Below, piece after piece: positions 15,914 through 24,197 of a stretch of 58,897 bases of DNA. How positions within the stretch are numbered: position 1 is the stretch's first letter; each line of letters starts with the position of its first letter. The stretch is from assembly GCA_018780265.1 (NCBI GenBank), contig JADMJV010000069.1, positions 111,704 to 170,600 on the forward strand, in the 5' to 3' direction. The notes below the pieces were generated by a model. The model saw only the letters and a list, made by a program, of their open reading frames with translations, had not been told where the DNA came from and did not search any database. This stretch comes from a bacterium. GTDB lineage: Bacteria > Vulcanimicrobiota > Xenobia > Xenobiales > JADMJV01. Both the position numbers and the translations under genes were made by a program.

Positions 15914-18079
15914 ATGCTCGAGCTGATCCCTGACCGAATGGGCGTTTGCCAGGACCAAACCAGCACTGTGGATCTGCTGATTCGCATCACCCCTCCTCCC
16001 CGCCAGGCCGCCACCCATCGGCCCAACCTCAACCTCGCCCTGGCCCTCGACCGTTCGGGGTCGATGGGCGGGGCCAAAATGGAGTTGACGCGCCAGGCGG
16101 CCGCTCAGGTGGTAAACTCGTTGGCCCCCGACGATGTGCTCAGCATTGTGGCCTTCGACCACGAAATCGAGACCGTGCTGTCGCGCACACAGGTGCGCTA
16201 CAAGGAGCAATTGCTCAATCTGATTTCCCGCATTGAAGCGCGCGGCAATACAGCCCTTTTTGACGGCTGGCAGCAAAGCGCCTCACTGGCCCTGGCCGAG
16301 GCCCAACCCACCCGCATCAACCGGGTCGTCCTGCTGACCGATGGCCAGGCCAATGAGGGCGAAACCAATAGCGATGTGATTTCCAGCCATGTCCACAAAC
16401 TGGCCCAGCAGGGCGTGCAAACCACCACCCTTGGATTTGGCGCCGGATATAACGAAAACCTGCTGAGGTCGATGGCCAACAGTGGCCAGGGCAATCACTT
16501 CTACGTGGAAACCCACGAACAGTTGGCTCAGTTTTTCGAACTGGAGATGGCCGGGCTCATGGCTACCATGGGCACACAGGTGCGACTCAAGCTGGAGGCG
16601 GCTGGAGCCGACCTGGAATGGCTGGCCGAGGTCGACAAGACCCCCGACGGCGAAGTACGCCTGGCCGACCTTGTCAACGAGGCCCCTATGTCCCAAATGG
16701 TGCGTGTAACCCTGGCCCATTCCGGCCCCATCAAGGCCACCCTGAGCTGGCACTGCCCGGATGGGGCTGGCCGCAAAAGCGTAGAAAGCGTGCTCTCCCT
16801 GCCGCCTATGTCGGTGACCCAAAGGCAGGACATGCCCATGCATCCTGAGGTTGAAGTGGAACTGGCCATTGCCATGGCCGCCCGGGCCCGACGCGAGGCT
16901 ATGGCCTCGCTGCGATCGGGCGACGAACGTAAGGCCCTGACCATTCTCAAGGAGGCTCTCAAAATCCCCAAGCTGGATAAGCTCGAAGTGGACTCGCTCG
17001 ACGACCTGCTGCGCACCGTGCAACGCGGCGATCACGACTCCGGCCACAAGAAGGTGGCCATGCACAGCCACGGTCACGGTCACGGTCATGGCCATGGCCA
17101 TGGCCATGCGCGACCCACCCTCTCGCAAATGCCCACCACCGACGCATTTCACTCGGCCAGCCTGGATCTGCGCCCGGGAGGTGCGCTCTTCCAGACGGTC
17201 CCCTCGGCAGGCTCCCGCCTTTGGAAACGAATCGAAGGAATGCTGCGTGGACTCTTTTATGGAGAAAGGCTGGGCTGGGGAGACAAGGCCCCTATGGGAG
17301 AGGCCTCTCGCCTGACGGTGGCCACCGCCCAGCATTTGATGAACCCGCCCTTTCGATTGCAACGCCTGGCCCAGGATCTGGCCGAAGCGCCGGTGCTGCG
17401 GGCCAGCCCCAGTCTCAAAATCTTGCAGGGCAACCTGGATCTGGGCAAGCCGCTCGACCGGCTGGGCGGAACCACGGCGGGTTGCGCCGCCCTGCGCCGC
17501 ATCGCGCCCCTGTTGATTCCCCATTGCCGCCGACCCGACCCCAGTTTGTGGCGCGAAGTAGCCCTGGCCACCATGTTGACCCACAACGACAACGCCGCTC
17601 TGGTCAGCTCGCTGGGCTACGCGGCCCTACTCTGGGATCTGCTGGCCAAGGAACAGATGCCCGACCCCCGTTGGTTTTTGGGCCGCTTTACCACTGCCGT
17701 GACGGGTCTGGAGACAGGCAATAAATATGACCCGCAGGCCCGCCGCTTCCGGGGCACGCCCCGTACTCTGTGTGAATTTCTAGAGCAAGTTATCCCCGAT
17801 GCCCGCGCCCAAAAATTGACGGTCAGTCAGGTGGGCAAGGGATGGGGTACGGGCCCCTACCTGTTCGAATTGGTGCCGACCCTGCTCTACATCCTGGAAT
17901 GTCATGGCCAGGACCCTCAAGAAGCCTTGCGTCAGGCCACCACCAACACGCTCGACCCGGCCTCTCTGGGGGCGGTGGTAGGCGCGGCCGTGGGCGCTTT
18001 GCACGGCCCGCAATCCGCCTGGCAACTGGAACCGGACTTGGAAGAGTTTCTCCGGGTCGCGGAGAGGGAGTGGAATTGA
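15914..18079 (+). CDS. vWA domain - His-rich linker - ADP-ribosylglycohydrolase-like fusion
   Basis: The ATG at 15914 has a GGGAGG ribosome site 5 bp before it, so the 11 upstream codons of the open frame are not used; the product is 721 residues. Residues 1-330 are a von Willebrand A domain with an intact MIDAS (DRSGS at 46-50, GNTALFDGW, LLTDGQANEG) and the trailing beta/helical part typical of inter-alpha-trypsin-inhibitor-like vWA proteins. Residues 382-400 are a His/Gly repeat. From about 435, LWKRIEGMLRGLFYGERLGW, then GTTAGCAALRRIAPLL, THNDNAALVSSLGYAALLWDLL and ASLGAVVGAAVGALHG follow the order of ADP-ribosylglycohydrolase (DraG) helices. The DraG metal-binding DDT triplet is replaced (EASRLTVA) and the C-terminal DTD region is altered, so catalysis is doubtful. 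Confidence 0.75.
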   Translation: MLELIPDRMGVCQDQTSTVDLLIRITPPPRQAATHRPNLNLALALDRSGSMGGAKMELTRQAAAQVVNSLAPDDVLSIVAFDHEIETVLSRTQVRYKEQLLNLISRIEARGNTALFDGWQQSASLALAEAQPTRINRVVLLTDGQANEGETNSDVISSHVHKLAQQGVQTTTLGFGAGYNENLLRSMANSGQGNHFYVETHEQLAQFFELEMAGLMATMGTQVRLKLEAAGADLEWLAEVDKTPDGEVRLADLVNEAPMSQMVRVTLAHSGPIKATLSWHCPDGAGRKSVESVLSLPPMSVTQRQDMPMHPEVEVELAIAMAARARREAMASLRSGDERKALTILKEALKIPKLDKLEVDSLDDLLRTVQRGDHDSGHKKVAMHSHGHGHGHGHGHGHARPTLSQMPTTDAFHSASLDLRPGGALFQTVPSAGSRLWKRIEGMLRGLFYGERLGWGDKAPMGEASRLTVATAQHLMNPPFRLQRLAQDLAEAPVLRASPSLKILQGNLDLGKPLDRLGGTTAGCAALRRIAPLLIPHCRRPDPSLWREVALATMLTHNDNAALVSSLGYAALLWDLLAKEQMPDPRWFLGRFTTAVTGLETGNKYDPQARRFRGTPRTLCEFLEQVIPDARAQKLTVSQVGKGWGTGPYLFELVPTLLYILECHGQDPQEALRQATTNTLDPASLGAVVGAAVGALHGPQSAWQLEPDLEEFLRVAEREWN
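17063..17107 (+). repeat. His-Gly codon repeat within the vWA fusion gene
   Basis: Eight His codons alternating with one Ser and six Gly codons form a 45-bp tandem hexamer array, CACGGT units passing into CATGGC units. At protein level it is a His-rich spacer between the vWA and DraG-like parts and may bind divalent metal. Confidence 0.85.
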
Positions 18080-18120
18080 TTGCCAAACTATTGCAGAACT
18101 TTTTCAGGGTGATTGCCTAG

Positions 18121-18145
18121 ACTGGATTTATCCAGTATCGGGAGG
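18121..18145 (+). promoter_or_regulatory. Leader hairpin and ribosome-binding site of the PLD gene
   Basis: ACTGGA (18121-18126) and TCCAGT (18131-18136) form a perfect 6-bp stem with a TTTA loop, immediately before a GGGAGG ribosome site (18140-18145) spaced 7 bp from the ATG at 18153. A TAGACT hexamer (18118-18123) overlapping the stem could be a -10 box. Confidence 0.4.
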
Positions 18146-18152
18146 TCTCTCC

Positions 18153-20381
18153 ATGTCCAGTTCTTTCCAAATCGGTTCCCATTCCGTCGACAGCCGGCTC
18201 GTCAATGCCGACCTGATCCGCAAGTGGGCCGACAGCGCAAAGAATATCCAGGCGGAAGGCAACCCGCCTGCTGACAGTTGGGAGAAGCTGGCCGATAGTG
18301 CGGCCAGGAACAATGCCCTGAATCAAAGCGAGGCAGACCAGATCACAAAGCTGGGAAAGACCTGCTTCAGCTACCACAAGCAGCTCCACAAAGACCTGAA
18401 GGCCAGCGGCTATAAGGACCAGAAGCTCAAGGCCCAGCTGACCGAAGTGCACGTTTTCACCACCGGCTCCGATGCGGTCAAGAAAGCGGTGCTCAACAGC
18501 CAGTCGATGCTGGCCGTACAGGCCGCAGCCGGCGCCAGCTTTGGCCCCACCGGCGTAGTAGCCGCCTATGTAGCTGCAGTCAAATTGAACGATGAATCTG
18601 TCAAACAACTGGTGGATTCGTTGCAACAGGTGCGCCAGGGCGATAGCCCGCTGGTCCACCAGGGCAACCAGATCAAAGGCTTCCACTGCGAAGAAGTGTG
18701 GCCGCAAATGATTCACATGCTGGATGGCGCCGCTCAGTCCGCCCGAGACGGCAAGCCGGTGGAAGTCAACGCTCAGTATTACGAACTCACCAATCAGCAA
18801 ATTGTAGGCAAGCTGGCCGAAGCCGCCGAGGCCGGCAACAAGGTTCGCGTCAATGTTGACGCCGGCCGTCTGGTGGCCTTTAAGGGCAAGCACGTCGAGA
18901 TCGACGAGGTTCCCGACAAGCTGCGCAGCATTCTCCAGTTGGTCAACGCCGGTGGCGACATCGCCGTGTCGGCCTATCCCGTGCCCGAACAGCTGGGTGA
19001 ACCCGGCAATCTGATGCACCGCAAGGGGCTGCGCGTGGGTGAGCAGTTTTTGCTCTCTGGCATGAACGCCAACGAAGGGTCTGGCGAGAACGTGGACGTG
19101 GGCTACGCCATCGAAGGACCGGCGGCCCGCAAACTGGTGCAAAACTTTGCCCGCGACGTGCAACAGTCGGCCGGGGCCAGCAACGCCCAGGTCTATGGCG
19201 AAAAGCCACTGGCCGATTTTATGGCCGGCGACATTAACATGGGCACGCGTGGATTTATCGGCCTCTTCGATTGCCTCGAGGGCCCCTCCAAAGCCGGCAC
19301 CTCGTTGCCGATGGTCAAAACCTTCGCCGACCTGGAGAAAGTGGCCGAGAGCTATGGCCAGAAGGCGGTCGACTATGTAGCTGTGCCGGCCGAGAAGGCC
19401 GAAGAGATGCTGGCGGCCGGCGAGAGATTGCCCCTCAGCGACAAAGCCAAGACGGCCTTTATGGAACTGGTCGACAAAGCGCTGGGGGCTACCCGCTCCA
19501 AGACCAACGTGGAACGCCTCCAAGACATCTCCTTGCCAGACGGAAAAGCGGTGGGTGCCGCCGCGGTAGCCCTGGCCGATTTTCCGGTAGATCGGGAAAC
19601 GCTGATGATTACGGCCATCCAGGAAGCCGAGAAATTCATCTACATCCCGGCCTTCGTGATGACGGCCACGGTGGCCGAAATGCTCTCTGCCAAGAAAGCC
19701 GAAATGGCTGCCGCCGGCAAAGAAATCGACATTCGCGTCATCGCTGACCCGGGCGTCTATCCTGACGGCGGCACCCCCAACCAGGCCGGCATGGAGCGTC
19801 TCGAGGACAACGGCATCTCTTGCCGCTGGGCCAATCTGCCCCGCTCCGGCTGGCACGACCGTAAAATTCACGCCAAAGAGATCCTCACCGACAAGGGCGA
19901 GTTCTTCGGCAGCACCAACTTCTCCAAGAAGGGCCTGCGCGAAAACTGGGAACACTCCGGCTACGTCCGCTTCGACGAGTCCGACAAGGCTTCCATCGCC
20001 GAGCGCGACCAATCGGTGGGCAAATTCATGAATCTGTGGAACAACGAATCGGTCGAGGTCAACAGCCTCGAGCGCGGCCGTCGCCTGCGGGCCCGGGAAA
20101 AGGACGCCAAAGATTTCAACGAGCAGGTCGATGAATCACGCTACGGCACCACCCGCGACGTGATCAGCGCCATCGAAGTGGCCGAAAAAGACACCGGCGT
20201 CTTCGTGGAAAAACAGGCCCAAGAGCCCGCCGCCGCCAGCCGAGTCGCCGAACTGGTCAAGCAAGGTTACGACGCCGGCGACGCCACCATCCTGGCCGTC
20301 AAGGAGCAGATGGGTGAGAAAGCCTTCTACGCCGCCCTCAATGAGCTACCCGGGCGCCAGGAACTCAACAAGATCCACTAA
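18153..20381 (+). CDS. Phospholipase D-superfamily protein
   Basis: A 742-residue soluble protein without a signal peptide. The C-terminal PLD motif is complete: HAKEILTD (HxKx4D, about residues 572-579) followed by FFGSTNFSKKGLRENWEHSGYV, the usual GSxN extension. An N-terminal motif at about residues 287-305 (MHRKGLRVGEQFLLSGMNAN) keeps His, Lys and the GxN-like segment but lacks the Asp of HxKx4D. Two copies joined as a pseudo-dimer are typical of bacterial PLDs, nucleases and cardiolipin-synthase-like enzymes. The first 200 residues are helical and unassigned, and the last 100 are highly charged. It follows the vWA fusion gene by 73 bp with its own strong ribosome site. Confidence 0.8.
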   Translation: MSSSFQIGSHSVDSRLVNADLIRKWADSAKNIQAEGNPPADSWEKLADSAARNNALNQSEADQITKLGKTCFSYHKQLHKDLKASGYKDQKLKAQLTEVHVFTTGSDAVKKAVLNSQSMLAVQAAAGASFGPTGVVAAYVAAVKLNDESVKQLVDSLQQVRQGDSPLVHQGNQIKGFHCEEVWPQMIHMLDGAAQSARDGKPVEVNAQYYELTNQQIVGKLAEAAEAGNKVRVNVDAGRLVAFKGKHVEIDEVPDKLRSILQLVNAGGDIAVSAYPVPEQLGEPGNLMHRKGLRVGEQFLLSGMNANEGSGENVDVGYAIEGPAARKLVQNFARDVQQSAGASNAQVYGEKPLADFMAGDINMGTRGFIGLFDCLEGPSKAGTSLPMVKTFADLEKVAESYGQKAVDYVAVPAEKAEEMLAAGERLPLSDKAKTAFMELVDKALGATRSKTNVERLQDISLPDGKAVGAAAVALADFPVDRETLMITAIQEAEKFIYIPAFVMTATVAEMLSAKKAEMAAAGKEIDIRVIADPGVYPDGGTPNQAGMERLEDNGISCRWANLPRSGWHDRKIHAKEILTDKGEFFGSTNFSKKGLRENWEHSGYVRFDESDKASIAERDQSVGKFMNLWNNESVEVNSLERGRRLRAREKDAKDFNEQVDESRYGTTRDVISAIEVAEKDTGVFVEKQAQEPAAASRVAELVKQGYDAGDATILAVKEQMGEKAFYAALNELPGRQELNKIH

Positions 20382-20449
20382 ATTCAAGGCGACCTCTGGG
20401 AGGGTGCCGCCCAGGGGTTGGGGCAACAGAGGTCGAAGCCAACAGGTCT

Positions 20450-22771
20450 GTGAATCCTATCTCCCGCCTGACTCCCCTGCAGCGGTCCACGTCCGTCCGG
20501 GTCACCACGGCCCAGGTGGCTACGGAGCAGATCGCCCTGCCCAGCGACACTGCCGAGATTGCTGCCAGCAAACCGCCCGCTTCGCTTACCAAAAAACTGG
20601 CCAAGTGGGGCATGGCAGCCAGCATGGGAGTGGTGGCCACCAGTTCGCTGGTCGGCGGTATCGCCTACCACGCCAATTCCCAGGCCCTTTCCCACAAGCC
20701 GACCGTGCACGTGTATCCGCAGCAACTAAACCAGGCGTCGAGCAAGCCGGTGGAGACGCCGGCCGCCCAACTGAAGGCCCACAAAGCTCAGCAGGCTCCC
20801 AAGGCCGGCCCCATGAGGGGGCTTGTGCCGCAGCAGACGGTCACTCAGTTCTCTCATCAGGTCCAAGACTCGGCCCAATTTAAGGCCATGACGGCCAGCT
20901 TGACCCAAATGACCGGCCAGCAACTGGCTCAACAAGTGGCCGTGCTCAAAATCCCTGACTCCCAGGTCCTGCTCGACGTAACCCTGCCCCTGCCCACCAG
21001 CGATCGGGCCTTTCTGCATGTGGGTCAGACCGATCTCCCTTCCCTGGGCATACGAGCCCTGGCCACCGAGTCCGTCCCCCTGGCGCTGGACTACACGACC
21101 CAACCGATCGCCACCGGACTCAAGGTGGATATCAAGACCGTAAAGGCTCCGTCCGATCTCAAAGGTCCAGGAATTTTGTTGGGAGCCGTGCAGGTCAGCC
21201 TGCGTTCTGAAACGGGCGAGATCCCCATCCAGGGCGACCTCAACCTGCACCTCGACCTGGACGGCAAAGTCACCCAGCAGCGACTGGACCAACTCCAGGG
21301 CAAGCCCGATCAGCAACCGTTGGTCGAGCAACTGCAGGGCCGGCTGGCGCAGGGTCATCGCTTGCAGGGCACCATGCAAGAGCAAGGCGTGCAAGAAATT
21401 CTAGAGCAAGGCTTCACGCAACAGGTTCATTTTGAAGCCAAAGTGATCACAGGTACGGGTCCGTTGGCCCAGTCCACGCTCTATTTGTGGGCCACCCCCG
21501 ACAACACGGGCGATGGCAAAGCCGACATCCAGGTGACTCAAGCCAACCAGACCGAGACCATGCAAAACGTCACTGTCGAATTGGGCCAACTGGGAAATTT
21601 GGGGAATGCGCCCGAGGGCTCGGTGGCCGCCAGACTGCACGGCCACGTCAAGAACGCCCTGCACCAGGGACTGCAACAAAATCTGCCCAAAGTGACCCAA
21701 GATCTGCAACGCACGGCCCGTGAGCGTGCCGAGAAAGAATTTGCCAAAGGCGGGCCCCGCTTAGAGCAGATCGCCAACCAGCAACTCGACGCGGTCTACG
21801 CCCAGGGTCAGAAGCTGCAGGTCAAGACCGGCAATGTGCTGGCACCGCTGTTGTCGGCTCAGGTAGGCAACGTTCAGGTAACCTCCCAGGGCCTGCTGGT
21901 GGACCTCCAGGCGGGCGGGAGCGGCCAGGCGGACTTCACTGGCGATCTCAACCTCAAGCCGGGTCAATTCGCGGCAGGCATGGACCTGAGCGTGCTCAAC
22001 GGCCAACTGCGCCAGGTAGACTGGCAATCGGTGCTGGGCCCGGTCAAAGACAAAGCCGGCCTGCACGACCTGCAGTTTGGCAAAGACGCCCGGGGCAAGG
22101 CGGTCATTCCCCAAATTTCCTATCAGGGCGGCCAACTGGTGGCATCCTTTGACATTGTGGCTAACCTCAAGGGAGCAGAGCCCACCAAAGGCGCTACCGG
22201 CCTGGTGACGGGTGCTACGGGAGCGATCGACTCTGGCATGGGTAGCCTGCAGAAAACCCTCAAAAAAGAGGCTGGCGGCTTTGGCCAGGTGCTGGGCACC
22301 TTGCTGCGAGCGCCCTCCTTTGTGATAGACAAAGTGGCCAGCGGCGGCAAGGCTGTCATCGACCATACCGTAGGTAAAGTTCTCGATGCGGGGACCGAAG
22401 TGGTGACCCGCCCCACGGTGCACACCAAAATCAAGGTCCCGCTGACCCTCAGCACCCACAATGGCGCTCTGACCGTGGGCATCGACGGCAAAGCGGTCGA
22501 ATTTCAAAAGGCTCAATCGCAAGCCCCCTTCGACATCCTCGACATTCTGCCCACTCGCCTGCTCAGTAACGTGATTGTAGGCGCCGTGGCCGACGCCCAG
22601 GGACCGGGCCAGGTGGGCCAGCAACTACAGAAGCAAGGCCTGGACATCGACCTGTCGCAGCGACTGGGTGTGGGCTTTGACGAAGTGCGAATCGGCAAAG
22701 ATGGCGACCTCACCCTGATTATGCGAACCACTGCAGGCACGGCCGATTGGGTCGCTCAGCAAATTCACTGA
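20450..22771 (+). CDS. Large membrane-anchored hypothetical protein
   Basis: A 773-residue protein starting at GTG 20450. A single hydrophobic segment at about residues 55-72 (MAASMGVVATSSLVGGIAY), preceded by Lys residues, suggests an inner-membrane anchor with most of the chain outside the cytoplasm. The body is a Gln/Gly/Leu-rich succession of beta-like segments with many DLQAG-, DLNLK- and DLSVL-type turns, resembling long periplasmic lipid-handling or AsmA-like proteins in texture, but I cannot assign a family. The stop codon is immediately followed by the P450 start (TGA then GTG), so the two are probably translated from one message. Confidence 0.65.
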   Translation: MNPISRLTPLQRSTSVRVTTAQVATEQIALPSDTAEIAASKPPASLTKKLAKWGMAASMGVVATSSLVGGIAYHANSQALSHKPTVHVYPQQLNQASSKPVETPAAQLKAHKAQQAPKAGPMRGLVPQQTVTQFSHQVQDSAQFKAMTASLTQMTGQQLAQQVAVLKIPDSQVLLDVTLPLPTSDRAFLHVGQTDLPSLGIRALATESVPLALDYTTQPIATGLKVDIKTVKAPSDLKGPGILLGAVQVSLRSETGEIPIQGDLNLHLDLDGKVTQQRLDQLQGKPDQQPLVEQLQGRLAQGHRLQGTMQEQGVQEILEQGFTQQVHFEAKVITGTGPLAQSTLYLWATPDNTGDGKADIQVTQANQTETMQNVTVELGQLGNLGNAPEGSVAARLHGHVKNALHQGLQQNLPKVTQDLQRTARERAEKEFAKGGPRLEQIANQQLDAVYAQGQKLQVKTGNVLAPLLSAQVGNVQVTSQGLLVDLQAGGSGQADFTGDLNLKPGQFAAGMDLSVLNGQLRQVDWQSVLGPVKDKAGLHDLQFGKDARGKAVIPQISYQGGQLVASFDIVANLKGAEPTKGATGLVTGATGAIDSGMGSLQKTLKKEAGGFGQVLGTLLRAPSFVIDKVASGGKAVIDHTVGKVLDAGTEVVTRPTVHTKIKVPLTLSTHNGALTVGIDGKAVEFQKAQSQAPFDILDILPTRLLSNVIVGAVADAQGPGQVGQQLQKQGLDIDLSQRLGVGFDEVRIGKDGDLTLIMRTTAGTADWVAQQIH

Positions 22772-23695
22772 GTGGACCTGCTTGATCCCAGCCTCTACGC
22801 CGACGGTTCCATCCACAGGCATTTTCGCCAGCTTGAGCCGGTGAGTTGGCAGCCCCGACCCGGCTATTGGGCCGTATTGGGCTACCCGGAGGCACACCGG
22901 GTATTGAGTGAGCCCGCCAATTTCTCGTCGGCCTTTGGCACGGGTATCGTGTCGGATGCCCGGGCCCACTTTGTCTCCCTCAATCTCAGCGATCCTCCGG
23001 TCCACACTCCATTGCGCCGGCACCTGAGCCATTGGCTCAAGACCCTGCAACCCGACTTCCACCCGGAAATAGAACCTCTGCGCGGGCTGCCTCGCCAGAC
23101 ACTGCAAGCCATCCTGCAAATCGGTGAAACCCAGGCGAGTCAACTGCAGCAACTGGCCGTGCGCATTGCTTACGCTCCCCACAAAGCCACCTGGCGGCAA
23201 GCCGAGGACGAACTTGTGGTCCAACTGGCCTTGTTGCATACCCCCCTGGGAATGCACCTGAGCACCACCGACCGCCTTTATCTGCTGCGCTTGCTGGTGC
23301 TGTCCGGACTGGAATCGACCACCACAGCTCTGGCCAGCCTTTGCCAGCACCGGCCCCAGCCCGCCCTGATCGAGGAGATGTTGCGCCTCCACCCGCCCAT
23401 CCAACGTTTTGGCCGCCGCGTCATGCGCGACCTGAGACTGGGGCCGTGCGACCTCAAAGAGGGCGACCGGGTATTGGTGTTTTTTGCCGCCGCCAACCGT
23501 GACCCGCGCGTCTTTTCCCAACCCCACCAATGGCGCCTCGGCAGGCCGCCCCACCTGAGTTTCGGTGCTGGACCGCACCGCTGCCCGGGGGCCAGCCTGG
23601 CCCGCCGCCAACTGCACTGGCTGGCCCCCAATCCCCCGCCCCCGCCCGAGCGCTATTACAGGTCTTCCTTTAGCGCTGGGCCCAATTTCGGGTAG
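22772..23695 (+). CDS. Short cytochrome P450
   Basis: Heme-thiolate monooxygenase family. The I-helix region LSGLESTTTAL (about residue 178), the K-helix EEMLR (ExxR, about 200), the meander ANRDPRVFSQPHQWRLGR and the heme-binding FGAGPHRCPG (Cys about 270) are all present and in order. The protein is only 307 residues against about 400 for bacterial P450s; the shortening falls mainly between the C and I helices and between the I and K helices, and the tail after the L helix is Pro-rich. The AGxxTT oxygen-activation motif is altered to SGLESTT. It starts directly after the preceding stop codon. It could be a functional minimal P450 or one decaying by deletion. Confidence 0.75.
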   Translation: MDLLDPSLYADGSIHRHFRQLEPVSWQPRPGYWAVLGYPEAHRVLSEPANFSSAFGTGIVSDARAHFVSLNLSDPPVHTPLRRHLSHWLKTLQPDFHPEIEPLRGLPRQTLQAILQIGETQASQLQQLAVRIAYAPHKATWRQAEDELVVQLALLHTPLGMHLSTTDRLYLLRLLVLSGLESTTTALASLCQHRPQPALIEEMLRLHPPIQRFGRRVMRDLRLGPCDLKEGDRVLVFFAAANRDPRVFSQPHQWRLGRPPHLSFGAGPHRCPGASLARRQLHWLAPNPPPPPERYYRSSFSAGPNFG

Positions 23696-24047
23696 AGGCA
23701 GCTTGCTGGTGCAGCTGGGACTCCCGGTTTAGACGCTGCTTGCGCATCTGCACGGCCTGGCCTGGCACAAAGGCTTGCTTGGATTTCCCCGAATTCACTT
23801 CATCTGCGGCCTGATAGGCGTCCTGAGTAGCCTGCAGTCGTCGCTGCTGTTCCCGCACCTTTACCAAATTATCGTGTCCCGTGGGATTGATCAGACTGGG
23901 CATCCCGTGCGGTCCTTCGCCAAAGCCAGCGTCGACGGCCACCCGGCCCTCGCCCTCGTTACGCGCGCCACCACTCACCTTCTGAAAAATTTCCGTGGCC
24001 CGCGGACCGAAATCCTTGCTAACCATCGTGCTGTTTGAAATTGCCAT
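23670..24047 (-). CDS. Small hydrophilic hypothetical protein
   Basis: A 125-residue protein with many Gln, Arg and Asn residues and no hydrophobic segment; the C-terminal half (LVKVREQQRRLQATQDAYQAA, then QMRKQRLNRESQLHQQAAS) is likely helical. The ATG at 24047 has a GGAGGG ribosome site 7 bp upstream, and promoter-like copy B lies about 40 bp upstream, which supports expression. Its 3' end overlaps the end of the P450 gene by 26 bp in the opposite direction. No family recognised. Confidence 0.6.
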   Translation of the reverse strand: MAISNSTMVSKDFGPRATEIFQKVSGGARNEGEGRVAVDAGFGEGPHGMPSLINPTGHDNLVKVREQQRRLQATQDAYQAADEVNSGKSKQAFVPGQAVQMRKQRLNRESQLHQQAASTRNWAQR

Positions 24048-24086
24048 TGTCTTAACCCTCCGCTACTCTGTTGTTTGCTACAACCA

Positions 24087-24120
24087 CAGAATAGCCGGGG
24101 GGTTACTACCACTTTTCTAC
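24087..24120 (-). promoter_or_regulatory. Promoter-like element, copy B
   Basis: Matches copy A (15172-15205) at 28 of 34 positions with no gap. On the minus strand the TATTCT hexamer (24088-24093) stands where copy A has TAGGCT; initiation about 7 bp further would give a leader of roughly 35 bases that includes the GGAGGG ribosome site of the gene starting at 24047. Confidence 0.5.
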
Positions 24121-24185
24121 ACCAGGGCCATGGATGTGAACAATTTGTAACACTGCTGTGCCAGCTTTTTTTGAGGCCGCCCCGC

Positions 24186-24197
24186 TAACCTCCACGT
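24186..24197 (+). promoter_or_regulatory. Possible -10 box of a leaderless gene
   Basis: TAACCT (24186-24191), preceded by CGC, ends 6 bp before the ATG at 24198. No ribosome site precedes that ATG. The geometry equals that of copy A and the gene at 15166. Confidence 0.35.

Noticed and set aside
16283..17584. Open frame of 433 codons opposite the vWA fusion gene.
   Set aside because: Antisense shadow; no domain, and the sense strand has clear motifs.
18117..20012. Long open frame (631 codons) on the minus strand opposite the PLD gene.
   Set aside because: Composition is that of an antisense shadow of a GC-rich gene; the plus strand has the PLD motifs and a ribosome site.
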